Below are positions 1-8,575 of a stretch of DNA of 64,000 bases, in pieces. Under the pieces are notes generated by a model. The model had not been told where the DNA came from and searched no databases. It saw only the letters and a list, made by a program, of their open reading frames with translations. The position numbers and the translations under genes were made by a program. Position 1 is the first letter of the stretch. The number at the start of each line of letters is the position of its first letter. Origin of the DNA: Gammaproteobacteria bacterium (GTDB taxonomy: Bacteria; Pseudomonadota; Gammaproteobacteria; HTCC5015); NCBI GenBank assembly GCA_013817245.1, contig JACDDA010000001.1:434001-498000 (forward strand). Reading direction: 5' to 3'.

Positions 1-120
1 ACTACCGCTGCCGCATTAGCCGTCTTTGAAAATGGTGGGTTTCGAAATTTAGTCAACAAAGCTGTCAGTGCAGCACAACAACGCGCGCAAACGTTAGCGC
101 AAGAATTGGATCAGGATTAA
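1..120 (+). CDS. proC: Pyrroline-5-carboxylate reductase, C-terminal end (partial)
   Basis: Frame 1 is open from the window edge to a TAA at 118-120 and encodes the last 39 residues of a protein. It starts TTAALAVFENGGFRNLV and ends in an Ala/Gln-rich helix, which matches the C-terminal dimerisation helices of ProC, the NADPH-dependent enzyme that makes proline from pyrroline-5-carboxylate. The call is supported by the next gene: yggT directly follows proC in many gammaproteobacteria, and here it starts 5 bases after the stop. The catalytic part lies outside the window, so identity rests on the tail and on context. Confidence 0.8.
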   Translation, partial: TTAAALAVFENGGFRNLVNKAVSAAQQRAQTLAQELDQD

Positions 121-125
121 TATTT

Positions 126-686
126 ATGAATAGTTATTTCGCTAGCCCTTTATTATTAATCGTCGATACGTTTTTTTATATTGTGATGCTGATCGTCTAT
201 TTACGCTTGATTATGCAAGTGGTGCGCGCTGATTTTTATAATCCTTTGGCGCAAGGTGTATTAAAAGCCACTAGTCCTGTATTAATTCCTCTACGCCGTC
301 TGTTACCCAGTTTTGGCAAATGGGATACCGCTTCCCTTGTTTTGTTATGCTTACTCGCCATCGCGCATAGCATGTTAACGTTACTCATTCACGGCGTTTC
401 TTTATTGCCGAATGCCGTTGTCGTATTTGCATTTATTGATCTCGTGAAGTTCTTATTTCAATTTTATTTTTTCTCCATCTTGATTCAAGTTATTCTCAGT
501 TGGGTGCAACCGGGTGATATGAACTACACCAGCATTTTGCTGCATCAAATCAATCGACCTTTATTAAATCCGGTACAAAAATTATTACCGCCGATGGGTG
601 GTTTTGATTTATCACCCATGATTGTTTTATTACTTTTACAAGTCGCACAAATGTTAATAATGCCTTTGTTAAATCAGCTTTTATAA
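126..686 (+). CDS. yggT: YggT family integral membrane protein
   Basis: The product has 186 residues and consists almost entirely of hydrophobic segments. It carries two copies of the YGGT repeat: each has a membrane helix, then a short NPL or RPLLNPV stretch, then a proline-rich LIPLRRLLPSFG or LLPPMGGFDLSP motif at about residues 51-65 and 151-164. It starts 5 bases after proC and is probably co-transcribed with it. Family members are inner-membrane proteins linked to osmotic tolerance or protein localisation, with no agreed biochemical role. Identity is secure from repeat structure and neighbours; function is open. Confidence 0.9.
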   Translation: MNSYFASPLLLIVDTFFYIVMLIVYLRLIMQVVRADFYNPLAQGVLKATSPVLIPLRRLLPSFGKWDTASLVLLCLLAIAHSMLTLLIHGVSLLPNAVVVFAFIDLVKFLFQFYFFSILIQVILSWVQPGDMNYTSILLHQINRPLLNPVQKLLPPMGGFDLSPMIVLLLLQVAQMLIMPLLNQLL

Positions 687-936
687 CAAACCCAATAGCA
701 ACAGCGCAGCGCGCAGACTTTACTGCTGGATTCAGGGCTTGTTATTTGGATTTACACGTTCAAGCCCATGCCAAGGTCCTATCCAAACTCCCGCTGCGTT
801 CTGACTTATCACACCGACCGTCTTATCACCCCTCATTTGGCTGCTGCCACCACAGCAATCCGCTATGAGCATTGCGCCCTAAGCACGAAGTGATAGACTT
901 CGCCTTTCTTTGCAGACATAGGCTGTTTTATCCGCG
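687..936 (+). promoter_or_regulatory. Possible structured leader upstream of metX
   Basis: This 250-base gene-free stretch separates yggT from metX. It holds a weak inverted repeat (687-695 with 737-745, one mismatch), a small TGCTG/CAGCA hairpin near 845-855, and a perfect 6-bp hairpin CGAAGT-GATAG-ACTTCG at 886-902, followed by a pyrimidine-rich run and then the metX start. A tiny open frame (865-882, five residues) is also present. The spacing would suit a cis-acting control element for methionine synthesis, but the sequence does not match a riboswitch class that I recognise. Transcript ends and any regulatory role are unknown. Confidence 0.35.
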
Positions 937-2103
937 ATGGCCAAGCCGCTAACTCCGCAACATAATGCTAATTTTCCAGCTGATTCCGTCGGTTTAGTTG
1001 CGCCGTTGCTGTATCACTTTGACGAACTTTTATTGTTGGAAAGTGGCAAAACACTTAAGCAATATGATTTGCTGGTGGAAACCTATGGCGTACTCAATGC
1101 AGAAAAATCCAACGCCGTATTAATCTGCCATGCTTTATCTGGCGATCATCATGCGGCCGGTTATCACCATGCAGATGATGACAAACCCGGCTGGTGGGAT
1201 AACGCGATTGGTCCTAATAAACCTATCGACACCAATAAATTTTTTGTCGTCAGTTTAAATAATCTAGGTAGTTGTCGCGGCTCTAGCGGGCCTTCGAGTA
1301 TCAGCCCCGAAACTGGCAAACCTTTCGGCCCCGATTTTCCCATCGTCACCGTTAAAGACTGGGTGATTAGCCAAGAACGTTTAATGCGGCGTTTAGATAT
1401 TCCGCGCTGGGCAGCAGTGATTGGCGGCAGCTTAGGTGGCATGCAAGCTTTGCAATGGGCAATTACTTTCCCAGACAAATTACGTCACGCCATCGTCATT
1501 GCCGCTGCCGCACGTTTGACGGCACAAAATATCGCGTTTAATGAAATTGCGCGTGCGGCAATTTTAGCGGATCCCGATTTTCACGCAGGTCGTTATTACG
1601 ATCACAACACGATTCCTGCTGGCGGTTTGCGTTTAGCGCGGATGTTAGGTCATGTCACTTATCAATCCGATGATTTAATGCGCGATAAATTTGGCCGTGC
1701 ATTACGCACTGGCAAATTTAGCTATAGCTATGGCGCTGAATTTGAAGTGGAAAATTATTTACATTATCAAGGCCAAGCCTTTGTTGATCGCTTTGATGCA
1801 AACTCTTATTTGCTCATGACTAAAACGTTGGATTATTTTGATCCCGCTCGCGAGTTCGACAATAGTCTCACGCTCGCCATGCAACGCGTGCAATGCCAAT
1901 TTTTGGTCATGTCGTTCAGCACCGATTGGCGCTTTTCACCAGCACGTTCACGTGAAATCGTAAAAGCTTTACTCGATAGTGACAAAGATGTGAGTTATGC
2001 GGAAATTCCTGCGATTCACGGTCACGATGCGTTCTTGCTCAAAGATCCGCAATATTTGCGTTTATTTGCAGCCTATCTTAACCAAGTCGCGGCCGGTCAC
2101 TGA
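937..2103 (+). CDS. metX: Homoserine O-acyltransferase MetX
   Basis: This enzyme activates homoserine with an acyl-CoA at the first committed step of methionine synthesis. The 388-residue alpha/beta-hydrolase has the family motifs: CHALSGDHH near residue 69, the nucleophile elbow [12 protein letters not shown] with the catalytic serine near 165, TDWRFSP carrying the acid near 330 and HGHDAFL with the histidine near 363. Many gammaproteobacterial MetX enzymes use succinyl-CoA rather than acetyl-CoA; the sequence as read here does not settle the acyl donor. The stop overlaps the start of metW by one base (TGATG), so the two are translationally coupled. The ATG at 937 lacks a strong Shine-Dalgarno sequence. 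Confidence 0.95.
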   Translation: MAKPLTPQHNANFPADSVGLVAPLLYHFDELLLLESGKTLKQYDLLVETYGVLNAEKSNAVLICHALSGDHHAAGYHHADDDKPGWWDNAIGPNKPIDTNKFFVVSLNNLGSCRGSSGPSSISPETGKPFGPDFPIVTVKDWVISQERLMRRLDIPRWAAVIGGSLGGMQALQWAITFPDKLRHAIVIAAAARLTAQNIAFNEIARAAILADPDFHAGRYYDHNTIPAGGLRLARMLGHVTYQSDDLMRDKFGRALRTGKFSYSYGAEFEVENYLHYQGQAFVDRFDANSYLLMTKTLDYFDPAREFDNSLTLAMQRVQCQFLVMSFSTDWRFSPARSREIVKALLDSDKDVSYAEIPAIHGHDAFLLKDPQYLRLFAAYLNQVAAGH

Positions 2104-2726
2104 TGCAACAACAGCAAATAGATAAACTCAATTTGCGAGTTGACCTCGCCTTAATCAGCGAATGGATTGCACCGAGTAGTCGCGTGCTCGATTTAGCCTG
2201 CGGCGATGGTACTTTATTGCGTTATTTGCAAACCTACAAAAACGTTACCGGTTATGGCTTAGAAATTGATCCCGATTACATTCTGGCCTGCATGGAACAA
2301 GATGTGAACGTGATTCAAACCGACTTGGACGCGGGTTTATCTGACTTCGACGAAGATTCGTTTGATTACGTGGTCATGAGTCAATCACTGCAAGCCATGT
2401 ATTTCCCGGATAAATTATTAAGTGAAATGCTGCGCATTGGTCGCGAAGGCATCGTCTCGTTTCCTAATTTCGGTCATTGGAAATGTCGTCTACAACACGC
2501 GTTCGGCGGCGTCATGCCCACCACACGTTCGCTGACTCATGAATGGTACGACACCCCCAACATTCATTTGTGTACCATCCGCGATTTTGAAGACTTGTGC
2601 ACTGAGCGCAATTTTAAAATTCTGCAACGTACCGCAGTTGATCACAGTCATCGCGAAACCTTAGGCATGCGCTTGTTACCAAATCTATTAGCCGAAATTG
2701 CGCTATTTCGTTTTAGCAAAAACTAA
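2103..2726 (+). CDS. metW: Methionine biosynthesis protein MetW, methyltransferase fold
   Basis: MetW is the usual partner of MetX in proteobacteria; it is thought to support homoserine acyltransferase activity, although its fold is that of a class I SAM-dependent methyltransferase. The 207-residue product shows motif I VLDLACGDGTLLRYL at about 28-42, an acidic residue after strand 2 (GLEIDPD), and the MetW-type motifs SQSLQAMYFPDKLL and SFPNFGHWKCRLQ. It overlaps metX by one base and has no promoter of its own in view. The weakly paired sequence at 2744-2757 after the stop could end the transcript but is not a convincing terminator. Confidence 0.93.
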   Translation: MQQQQIDKLNLRVDLALISEWIAPSSRVLDLACGDGTLLRYLQTYKNVTGYGLEIDPDYILACMEQDVNVIQTDLDAGLSDFDEDSFDYVVMSQSLQAMYFPDKLLSEMLRIGREGIVSFPNFGHWKCRLQHAFGGVMPTTRSLTHEWYDTPNIHLCTIRDFEDLCTERNFKILQRTAVDHSHRETLGMRLLPNLLAEIALFRFSKN

Positions 2727-2827
2727 AAAATACTAAAAATCCCAAAAAGTGCTTTTTTTATGTGGTTTTTTGCAAAATATGGTATCTTCACCGCTGCTTT
2801 AATTTAATCAACATCAGGAGTTTTTGA

Positions 2828-3190
2828 ATGGCCGCTAAAAAGAAAGCAAAAGCAAAACCGAAAAAAGCTAAAGCATCATCAGCTGAACCAAAACCACCCA
2901 CTAAATCTGAAATCTATACCACTATCTCAGAACAAACCGAATTAAGCCGCAAACAAGTGGCTAGCGTATTCGATGCATTAAGTGGTTTGATTGAGAAAAA
3001 CCTCAAATCGCGCGGCCCTGGCTTTTTCACCTTGCCTGGTCTGTTAAAAATCAAAGTTATCAAAAAACCTGCGACCAAAGCACGCAAAGGTATTAATCCT
3101 TTTACTGGTGAAGAAATGGTTTTCAAAGCCAAGCCTGCCCGTAAAGCAGTAAAAGTATTACCATTAAAAGCATTAAAAGAAATGCCATAG
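2828..3190 (+). CDS. HU-family DNA-binding protein with lysine-rich N-terminal tail
   Basis: The 120-residue product has a Lys/Ala-rich tail of about 25 residues followed by an HU/IHF fold: a helical part with LSRKQVASVFDALSGLIEKNL and a beta-arm part with GPGFFTLPGLLKIKV and KGINPFTGEEMVFKAKPARKAVKV. The NPFTGE arm motif replaces the usual NPxTGE. Tailed HU-like proteins of this kind occur alongside canonical HU in gammaproteobacteria and may bind RNA as well as DNA. A Shine-Dalgarno AGGAG lies 7 bases upstream of the ATG. The gene stands alone, between metW and a strong terminator. Confidence 0.88.
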   Translation: MAAKKKAKAKPKKAKASSAEPKPPTKSEIYTTISEQTELSRKQVASVFDALSGLIEKNLKSRGPGFFTLPGLLKIKVIKKPATKARKGINPFTGEEMVFKAKPARKAVKVLPLKALKEMP

Positions 3191-3213
3191 TAGGACGATT
3201 TATCGTCTTCACT

Positions 3214-3241
3214 AAAAAGGGCCGCGATGCGGCCCTTTTTT
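3214..3241. terminator. Bidirectional intrinsic terminator between HU-like and TerB-like genes
   Basis: A perfect 12-bp stem (left arm 3214-3225, GAT loop 3226-3228, right arm 3229-3240) starts with five A and ends with five T. It therefore reads as a hairpin plus U-tract on both strands and separates the converging HU-like (+) and TerB-like (-) genes. Confidence 0.93.
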
Positions 3242-3279
3242 ATTACTCTCTATTTTTTACCCAACTAGCGATACTAAAA

Positions 3280-3753
3280 TTATTGCGCTGCTACTTCGCC
3301 ATGTGCGCGGTGTTTCGCATGTTCAAAATCTTTGTAAGATAAATATAATTTATCGACTAATCGTTTAATCATTTTTTCTTCGTATTTATCTAAACGCCCA
3401 TCCGCAAACGCGATTTGCCATAACATTTCCAATAAATCTAGTTTTTGAGCATGTGAATAACGATCATTTAATTCACTGACAAACGCATAACGTGAAGCCG
3501 CATCGCCCGCTATTTCTTTCGCGCGACCGACTAGACGAACTGCTTTGTCACGAGAAATACCAAACACGCGCACCATGCCATCGATGATTAAATCACGTTC
3601 GCCAATCTCGTATTCTAAATCCGCAGATGCAACCTCTGTCAGCAATACGGCAACCGCTAGGCGGCCATATGTTTGATCCATCGGCGTGGCCGGGCGCATA
3701 CTAAGATGCGGTTTTATTTCTCGATGAAACCATTGGCGTAATTTAGCCCACAT
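3280..3753 (-). CDS. TerB-like / DjlA-type helical domain protein
   Basis: The 157-residue, soluble, all-helical protein has features of the TerB (tellurite resistance B) superfamily: a first half with VAVLLTEVASADLEYEIGERDLI and a second half with LWQIAFADGRLDKYEEKMIKRL, each carrying the metal-ligand-like acidic pattern A-x-ADG/ADLEYEIGE. Stand-alone TerB-domain proteins are widespread in gammaproteobacteria and need not have anything to do with tellurite; no other ter gene is present. It is separated from hspQ upstream, so it is probably its own unit, ended by the shared terminator at 3214-3241. Confidence 0.8.
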   Translation of the reverse strand: MWAKLRQWFHREIKPHLSMRPATPMDQTYGRLAVAVLLTEVASADLEYEIGERDLIIDGMVRVFGISRDKAVRLVGRAKEIAGDAASRYAFVSELNDRYSHAQKLDLLEMLWQIAFADGRLDKYEEKMIKRLVDKLYLSYKDFEHAKHRAHGEVAAQ

Positions 3754-3805
3754 ACATCTTTCCTATTCAAACAATAATAATTATTGAAACAGCATACCCT
3801 TGAAA

Positions 3806-4153
3806 CTAATTCACGGTTTGCCGCGATACATAGTGACCATGATAGAACTCAGAAAAGAAAAAATCCACATGGGGATGCTCAACAGGCTCACCTAAATCAT
3901 CGACTTCTAGGTTGTCTTCCACTACATACGTTTCCATATCGCTGCCATCAACTAATACGCGATACCAAGGATGATCTTTAGGAGCAGTCGCAAGTGCCGC
4001 GTCATCCAACCATTCTTCGCGGCCTTCAAACTCAGCGTCTACATCCACAACAACACCGCGATAGCCTTGTTTGCGGTGCATGATGACATCACCCAAACCA
4101 AATTTAGCGGCACGATTGTGTAAATTGATAATGGCAGGTGTCTTAGTTTTCAT
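3806..4153 (-). CDS. hspQ: Heat shock protein HspQ (YccV, hemimethylated-DNA-binding fold)
   Basis: The product matches HspQ from AKFGLGDVIMHRKQGYRGVVVDVD to the DHPWYRVLVDGS core and the ending FFSEFYHGHYVSRQ. HspQ is a small beta-barrel protein that helps specify Lon substrates and was first described by its binding to hemimethylated DNA. I chose the ATG at 4153 rather than the longer frame to 4204: an AGGTGA ribosome site sits just upstream and the resulting 115 residues fit the family's length of about 105. The extra upstream residues have no counterpart in the family. Confidence 0.9.
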   Translation of the reverse strand: MKTKTPAIINLHNRAAKFGLGDVIMHRKQGYRGVVVDVDAEFEGREEWLDDAALATAPKDHPWYRVLVDGSDMETYVVEDNLEVDDLGEPVEHPHVDFFFSEFYHGHYVSRQTVN

Positions 4154-4255
4154 ATTTTTCACCTTTAAATAATGCTCTATAAAGATATAGAGCGTAGCGA
4201 ACAAAATACAAGGGCATTGATCACTAATGTTTGCCGTTCATGCTAAGTAAAACCT

Positions 4256-4801
4256 TCAATCTCCAGGCTTGCGCCATTCATCTGGCGCAGCGCGTAAACG
4301 CATTAATGCGTCAGGCGCTGCTTGCTCTAGAGCCCATTTGCAACTGAGCGCATGCGCTAATTGCATAACTTCAATACCATCAAATGGTTTTTTCAAAATT
4401 AACCATCGATCCGATACACCTAAGCGTTCCATTAAAACATGCCAAGGATGATCAGAATACGCCGTGCATATTACTACTTGTAATTCAGGATCTACTTGCC
4501 ACAAACGCTCAACCGTTTCTAAACCATCCCAACCCGGCGGCATGCGCATATCAATAAATGCGAGAGCAAAAGAACGTTGTTCTTGCATCGCTTGTTGCAC
4601 TGCTTGCAAAGCTTCTTCGCCTTGTTTAGCGACAACTAATTCAAAACGTTGTTGAGTAGATCGCCAATCAACAACAGTGTGACCAAATAATGCTGCTTCC
4701 ATATCACCCAGCGCGGCGTAATCATGACGGGGCGTTAAAATTTTACGGTAGTCTTCGTGAATAGATGGATTATCATCCACGATTAAAATTCGACTCTGCA
4801 T
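4256..4801 (-). CDS. Stand-alone response-regulator receiver protein
   Basis: The 181-residue protein is a CheY-like receiver with the acidic pair D9/D10, the phosphoacceptor D84 in FIDMRMPPGWDG, T113 and the conserved lysine in LILKKPFD near 137. An insertion of about 20 residues follows the first helix (AALGDMEAALFGHTVVDW). In other bacteria this receiver type usually sits at the N-terminus of hybrid PAS, GGDEF or EAL proteins; here nothing follows it except a short tail, so output must pass through a partner protein. No cognate kinase adjoins it; the kdp-like pair upstream has its own regulator. Confidence 0.85.
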   Translation of the reverse strand: MQSRILIVDDNPSIHEDYRKILTPRHDYAALGDMEAALFGHTVVDWRSTQQRFELVVAKQGEEALQAVQQAMQEQRSFALAFIDMRMPPGWDGLETVERLWQVDPELQVVICTAYSDHPWHVLMERLGVSDRWLILKKPFDGIEVMQLAHALSCKWALEQAAPDALMRLRAAPDEWRKPGD

Positions 4802-4971
4802 GCTATTTTCGCCTTTTTATATGCACTTCCAGATCAGTCGTCCCGAAGCATTATCGGTTCATTCCACATATACTTTCAGACAAATTTTAAATTTAATTTC
4901 CTCGTGAGCTTTACGCTTTTGTCTTATTACTACAGCAGCGAACTCAAATCATAAATTCGAAGTACATGCTA

Positions 4972-5667
4972 TCAAGCATTATCAATCATACGATAACCTA
5001 CACCTAATTCATTTGCGATGTAACGAGGTTGCGTAGGATCATCATTTAGTTTTGCGCGCAATTGGCCAATATAAACGCGCAGATATTGCACATCATCTTC
5101 ATGCGTGGGGCCCCATATATTTTTTAATATATAACCATGGGTTAGAACGCGACCCGCGTGTGTCATTAACATTTGCAGCAAATCAAATTCTTTGCGCGAT
5201 AACTTTAGAGGCACATGATTGAGTAATGCTTCGCGACGCGAAATATCTAAAGATAAATCACCACACGATAAAACCGGCTGCGCAGCGGGCAAGGTTGCAT
5301 GGGTACGCATCAAAGCACGAATGCGCGCCGACACTTCTGCCACGCTAAATGGTTTAGTAACATAATCATTTGCGCCCGCGTCCAACGCTTGGATTTTCTC
5401 GGCATCAGATGAACGCACCGACAATACAATCACCGGCACCTGACTCCAAGAACGCAATTCTTTAATTACACTTTGGCCATCCATGTCCGGCAATCCTAAA
5501 TCGAGCAAGACGAGATCCGGTGCTTCACTCGCGCACACGACCAAACCTTCGCGCCCAGTATCTGCCGTGACCACCGCATAGTTTTGCGCTTCTAATGCAA
5601 TGCGTAAGAACCGTTGTATTTGAGGCTCGTCATCAATAATCAATATATTTAAGCGATTAGCCTTCAT
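4972..5667 (-). CDS. kdpE: KdpE-like response regulator
   Basis: This is an OmpR/PhoB-type regulator of 231 residues. The receiver domain has D12/D13, the phosphoacceptor D56 in LVLLDLGLPDMDG and K-P-F at about 107; the winged-helix DNA-binding domain contains LSRKEFDLLQMLM, YLRVYIGQLRAKL and ANELGVGYRM. These last motifs are those of KdpE, which activates the potassium-uptake kdpFABC operon. The gene begins 9 bases after the sensor-kinase gene at 5677-7239, so the two form one transcript. No kdpFABC genes occur within the window, so the target is not visible here. Confidence 0.88.
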   Translation of the reverse strand: MKANRLNILIIDDEPQIQRFLRIALEAQNYAVVTADTGREGLVVCASEAPDLVLLDLGLPDMDGQSVIKELRSWSQVPVIVLSVRSSDAEKIQALDAGANDYVTKPFSVAEVSARIRALMRTHATLPAAQPVLSCGDLSLDISRREALLNHVPLKLSRKEFDLLQMLMTHAGRVLTHGYILKNIWGPTHEDDVQYLRVYIGQLRAKLNDDPTQPRYIANELGVGYRMIDNA

Positions 5668-5676
5668 AAAGAAATA

Positions 5677-7239
5677 TCATTCTCGTTCTATTGGTAGATG
5701 ACAATACGTGATCGGCAAAACAATCTCAATGCAAGTACCGGCTTCATTTTGCGGCTTAACATAAATATCACCACCTAATGCGTCGAGCAATCCGCGACAA
5801 ATAGAAAGCCCAAGACCGGTGCCCGCAGGTCCTGCATCTCTGCGATTAACGCGACTAAACATATCAAAAATTCGTTCGTGTTCGGTTAACGGAATGCCAA
5901 GGCCACGATCTTGCACATTGATCACAAAACGTTCTGCTTGGCGCGAAACAGACAAAATAATACTTTCATTCGGCGGTGAGTATTTACTCGCATTGTCCAA
6001 CACATTAAATAAAATGCGTTCCATCAAAACGGCATCGACATATAAAAAGGGCGAATCGATGTCAATTTTAATTTGAATAATTTGTTTTGGATAAGTCCGC
6101 TGCAAGGCACTGACAGCGCTGCCGCATAATTCGCGCACATCAACCCAATTAAGATTAGGTCGCAATCCACCATAACCAATTTTTGTCATGTCCAAAAGAT
6201 TTTCGACGAATCGATTGAGTCGATTTGCTTCTTGCAACACCGTATCCAATAATTCATCACGACGACTTGTATCCAATAAGGTATAAAAATCACGCAAGGT
6301 GGTAGCAGAACCAATAACACTGGCCAACGGCGTGCGTAAATCATGCGACACAGACGACAACAAAGCAGAACGCAATTTTTCTGTTTCCGCGGCTAATTGA
6401 GTTTTTTCCATTTTACGCGCTAACTCAATTCGATCTAAGGCTACGTTAGTTTGATCACGCATCGCTATTAAACGTCGCTGACTTTCATTGCTCCAAAGTT
6501 CAGTGTGACTCGCTTGCGCATTCACGCCCAACACTGCCAAGACACGTTCCGCCCCAGCCAAGGGTAAAAATAACCATTCACATTCTTTAAAAAAACGTGT
6601 GCCATGTCCCACGACGTTTTGTGTTTTCGCGCAGTGCTCAGCCGCTTCCAGTTCTGTCGAACTTAATGTTTGCCAAGCAGGCACTCCACTAGAAAGATGT
6701 AATTTCTGATTGTCTCCCGCCTGTAGAAAAACGGTGCGGCAAGCAAATGTTTCGCTGACATACTGACATGCCGCCCACGCAAGATCTTCTTGGGTGATTA
6801 AACTGCTAATGTAACGACTGAAATCATATAAGCGCGCATTGCGTTCAGCCATAAGACGATTAATTTCAAATTGCGCGCGGGCTTTATGCGATTGAAACGC
6901 GGCTACAAAACTCGCCAGCATAAATACACATACGGCGAGAAAATCTTCCTTGTCATGAACTAAAAAAGAATCCGTAGAGTCAGCAACAATATGCGATAAA
7001 GCGATAAAACTTAAAATGCTACAAAACAATACCGAAGCTATTCCGCCGCGTATTGCGAGTAACAAAATGGCCGTCATATAGAACAATATGAGGCTTGCAA
7101 ACGGCAGCCATTGAGCAGCAAGTAGAGCGATGAGAGTAGTAATGGTTACCACTATTGCGGCAAGCAAAAAAGCTTTGCGCCAATGGTGTAATGACCGAAG
7201 GTTAAACCCTGTTTGAAAATACTGCATGAGGTGCAGCAT
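5677..7239 (-). CDS. KdpD-type sensor histidine kinase lacking the N-terminal KdpD/Usp region
   Basis: The 520-residue membrane kinase has four closely spaced transmembrane helices (about 20-115, the DUF4118 module of KdpD), a GAF-like segment, a HisKA box SVSHDLRTPLASVIGSA with the phosphorylated histidine near 300, and a HATPase domain (NVLDNASKYSPPN, DRGLGIP, GTGLGLSI). Classical KdpD is about 900 residues, with a long cytosolic KdpD-plus-Usp sensor region ahead of the membrane part; here that region is absent. Such short forms exist in other bacteria. It drives the KdpE-like regulator downstream. The start could be 7239 or the ATG at 7227; neither has a good ribosome site. Confidence 0.87.
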   Translation of the reverse strand: MLHLMQYFQTGFNLRSLHHWRKAFLLAAIVVTITTLIALLAAQWLPFASLILFYMTAILLLAIRGGIASVLFCSILSFIALSHIVADSTDSFLVHDKEDFLAVCVFMLASFVAAFQSHKARAQFEINRLMAERNARLYDFSRYISSLITQEDLAWAACQYVSETFACRTVFLQAGDNQKLHLSSGVPAWQTLSSTELEAAEHCAKTQNVVGHGTRFFKECEWLFLPLAGAERVLAVLGVNAQASHTELWSNESQRRLIAMRDQTNVALDRIELARKMEKTQLAAETEKLRSALLSSVSHDLRTPLASVIGSATTLRDFYTLLDTSRRDELLDTVLQEANRLNRFVENLLDMTKIGYGGLRPNLNWVDVRELCGSAVSALQRTYPKQIIQIKIDIDSPFLYVDAVLMERILFNVLDNASKYSPPNESIILSVSRQAERFVINVQDRGLGIPLTEHERIFDMFSRVNRRDAGPAGTGLGLSICRGLLDALGGDIYVKPQNEAGTCIEIVLPITYCHLPIERE

Positions 7240-7242
7240 AAC

Positions 7243-7291
7243 AAAAAGACCGACCTACAAAAATCTTAAAGCCTTGTAGGTGGTCTTTTTG
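7243..7291 (-). terminator. Terminator of the tonB-exbB-exbD operon
   Basis: Arms at 7243-7260 and 7274-7290 pair over about 17 bp with one bulged base and are flanked by A5 and T5 runs. The structure lies 9 bases after the exbD stop and just before the kdpD-type gene; it ends the - strand transporter transcript. Confidence 0.9.
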
Positions 7292-7299
7292 AGAATTAT

Positions 7300-7746
7300 T
7301 TATTGTGCAGTAGTGGCGTCAGGATCTGCATCTGGGCCGGTAATAAATCCTAATTTAACAATGCCGGCATTTTGTGCGTCAGCCATTACCTGCGCCAACT
7401 TTTCGTAGCGCGTGTTCTTGTCGGCGCGTAATTGTAATTCTGGTTGAGGCACTTCTAATGCGGCATTAGCGATACGCGCTTCCCATTCTTCTTGGGTTAC
7501 CGCATTATCATCCCAATACATTACGCCATCAAAAGTAATAGCCAAGGTAACGATCTTAGGTTTTGCTTCTTCTTTAACGGTTGATGCTTGTGGCAAATCA
7601 ATGGGTATCTTGTGCGTAATTAAAGGCGCTGTAATCATAAAGATAATCAGCAACACCAACATCACGTCGACCAAGGGTGTGGTATTAATTTCGGACATAG
7701 GCGCGCTATTGGGCGCACCACCATTTCCACCTACGCTCATACCCAT
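7300..7746 (-). CDS. exbD: ExbD-type biopolymer transport protein
   Basis: The 148-residue protein has a short cytosolic N-terminus, one membrane helix (about 24-45) that carries the key aspartate in TPLVDVMLVLLIIFMI, and a periplasmic domain ending LGFITGPDADP. ExbD works with ExbB as a proton-driven motor that energises TonB. The gene starts 6 bases after exbB, with an AAGGAG ribosome site. The order tonB-exbB-exbD and the single strong terminator downstream show one operon. The TTPLVDVMLVL motif is general to ExbD/TolR; the TonB upstream favours ExbD. Confidence 0.93.
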   Translation of the reverse strand: MGMSVGGNGGAPNSAPMSEINTTPLVDVMLVLLIIFMITAPLITHKIPIDLPQASTVKEEAKPKIVTLAITFDGVMYWDDNAVTQEEWEARIANAALEVPQPELQLRADKNTRYEKLAQVMADAQNAGIVKLGFITGPDADPDATTAQ

Positions 7747-7752
7747 GACTAA

Positions 7753-8553
7753 TTACTCCTTAGGAGCAGGTGGTTTAACAGCTGCCACTGGATTTGCTTG
7801 TGGTCTAGCAGCGGGAGCGGCTGGATTAGCTTGCGACTTACTTAGTGCACCGACTATGTTGATATTGGCATCGCTAGTGAAATAAGAGTGTAAGTCATTA
7901 GCAAAGGCATCAAACACCGCAATAATTTTACGATTAGAACGAATAATAAAGTTGTATCCCAATACCGCAGGTACCGCCACCGCAAGACCAATCGCGGTCA
8001 TGATCAACGCTTCACCTACTGGGCCGGCGACTACGTCTAAAGATGCTTCGCCGCTAGCGCCGATTTTTACTAAGGCGTGATAAATGCCCCATACCGTACC
8101 GAAGAGACCTACGAAAGGAGAAATACTACCCACTGTAGCCAACAAGGTCAGACCATTTTCCAATCTCGCCGTTTCGCGTGCAACGGCATAACGTAAAGCA
8201 CGTTCCACAAAATCAGCGCGGCTCATGCTATCGCCTAAACGACCTGATTTATTTTGTGCATGTTGTAATGCTGCATTGGCGCAATCTAAAGCAATTTTTG
8301 AACAGGCTTCTGAAGCGGGTTGTTTTTCCATAACGGTAATCGCATCACGCAAATTAGGCGTGTTCCAAAACTCATCAATGGCACGATAAGCATATTTGGT
8401 TGCGGTACGAATTCGAATAGATTTCGCAGCAATGTAATACCAGCTCGATGCGGACATGATAAACAAAATAGCTAATACAACTAATGCAACCGCATCAGCT
8501 TGCGCGATTAAATTCGCTAAGCCCATTTCACTCATTCCAGATGTTGTTTCCAT
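7753..8553 (-). CDS. exbB: ExbB-type proton channel protein (MotA/TolQ/ExbB)
   Basis: The 266-residue protein has an N-terminal helix (about 20-38), a cytosolic domain, and two long helices carrying the family signature: LLATVGSISPFVGLFGTVWGIYHAL near 135-160 and VAGPVGEALIMTAIGLAVAVPAVLGYN near 178-205. The C-terminus is an Ala/Pro/Lys-rich tail of about 30 residues. It forms the pentameric channel of the TonB motor. It is 22 bases downstream of tonB and 6 bases upstream of exbD. Confidence 0.93.
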   Translation of the reverse strand: METTSGMSEMGLANLIAQADAVALVVLAILFIMSASSWYYIAAKSIRIRTATKYAYRAIDEFWNTPNLRDAITVMEKQPASEACSKIALDCANAALQHAQNKSGRLGDSMSRADFVERALRYAVARETARLENGLTLLATVGSISPFVGLFGTVWGIYHALVKIGASGEASLDVVAGPVGEALIMTAIGLAVAVPAVLGYNFIIRSNRKIIAVFDAFANDLHSYFTSDANINIVGALSKSQANPAAPAARPQANPVAAVKPPAPKE

Positions 8554-8575
8554 ATTAAATCACCTTGATATCTAA

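Noticed and set aside
865-882. Five-codon upstream frame (MSIAP) before metX as a leader peptide
   Set aside because: It has no methionine-rich or ribosome-site feature and is too short to judge.
687-936. SAM riboswitch in the metX leader
   Set aside because: No recognisable SAM-I, SAM-II or SAM-IV core; left only as an unexplained leader.
2744-2758. Intrinsic terminator after metW
   Set aside because: AAAAAG-TG-CTTTTT has a two-base loop and no GC stem, so it is unlikely to terminate.
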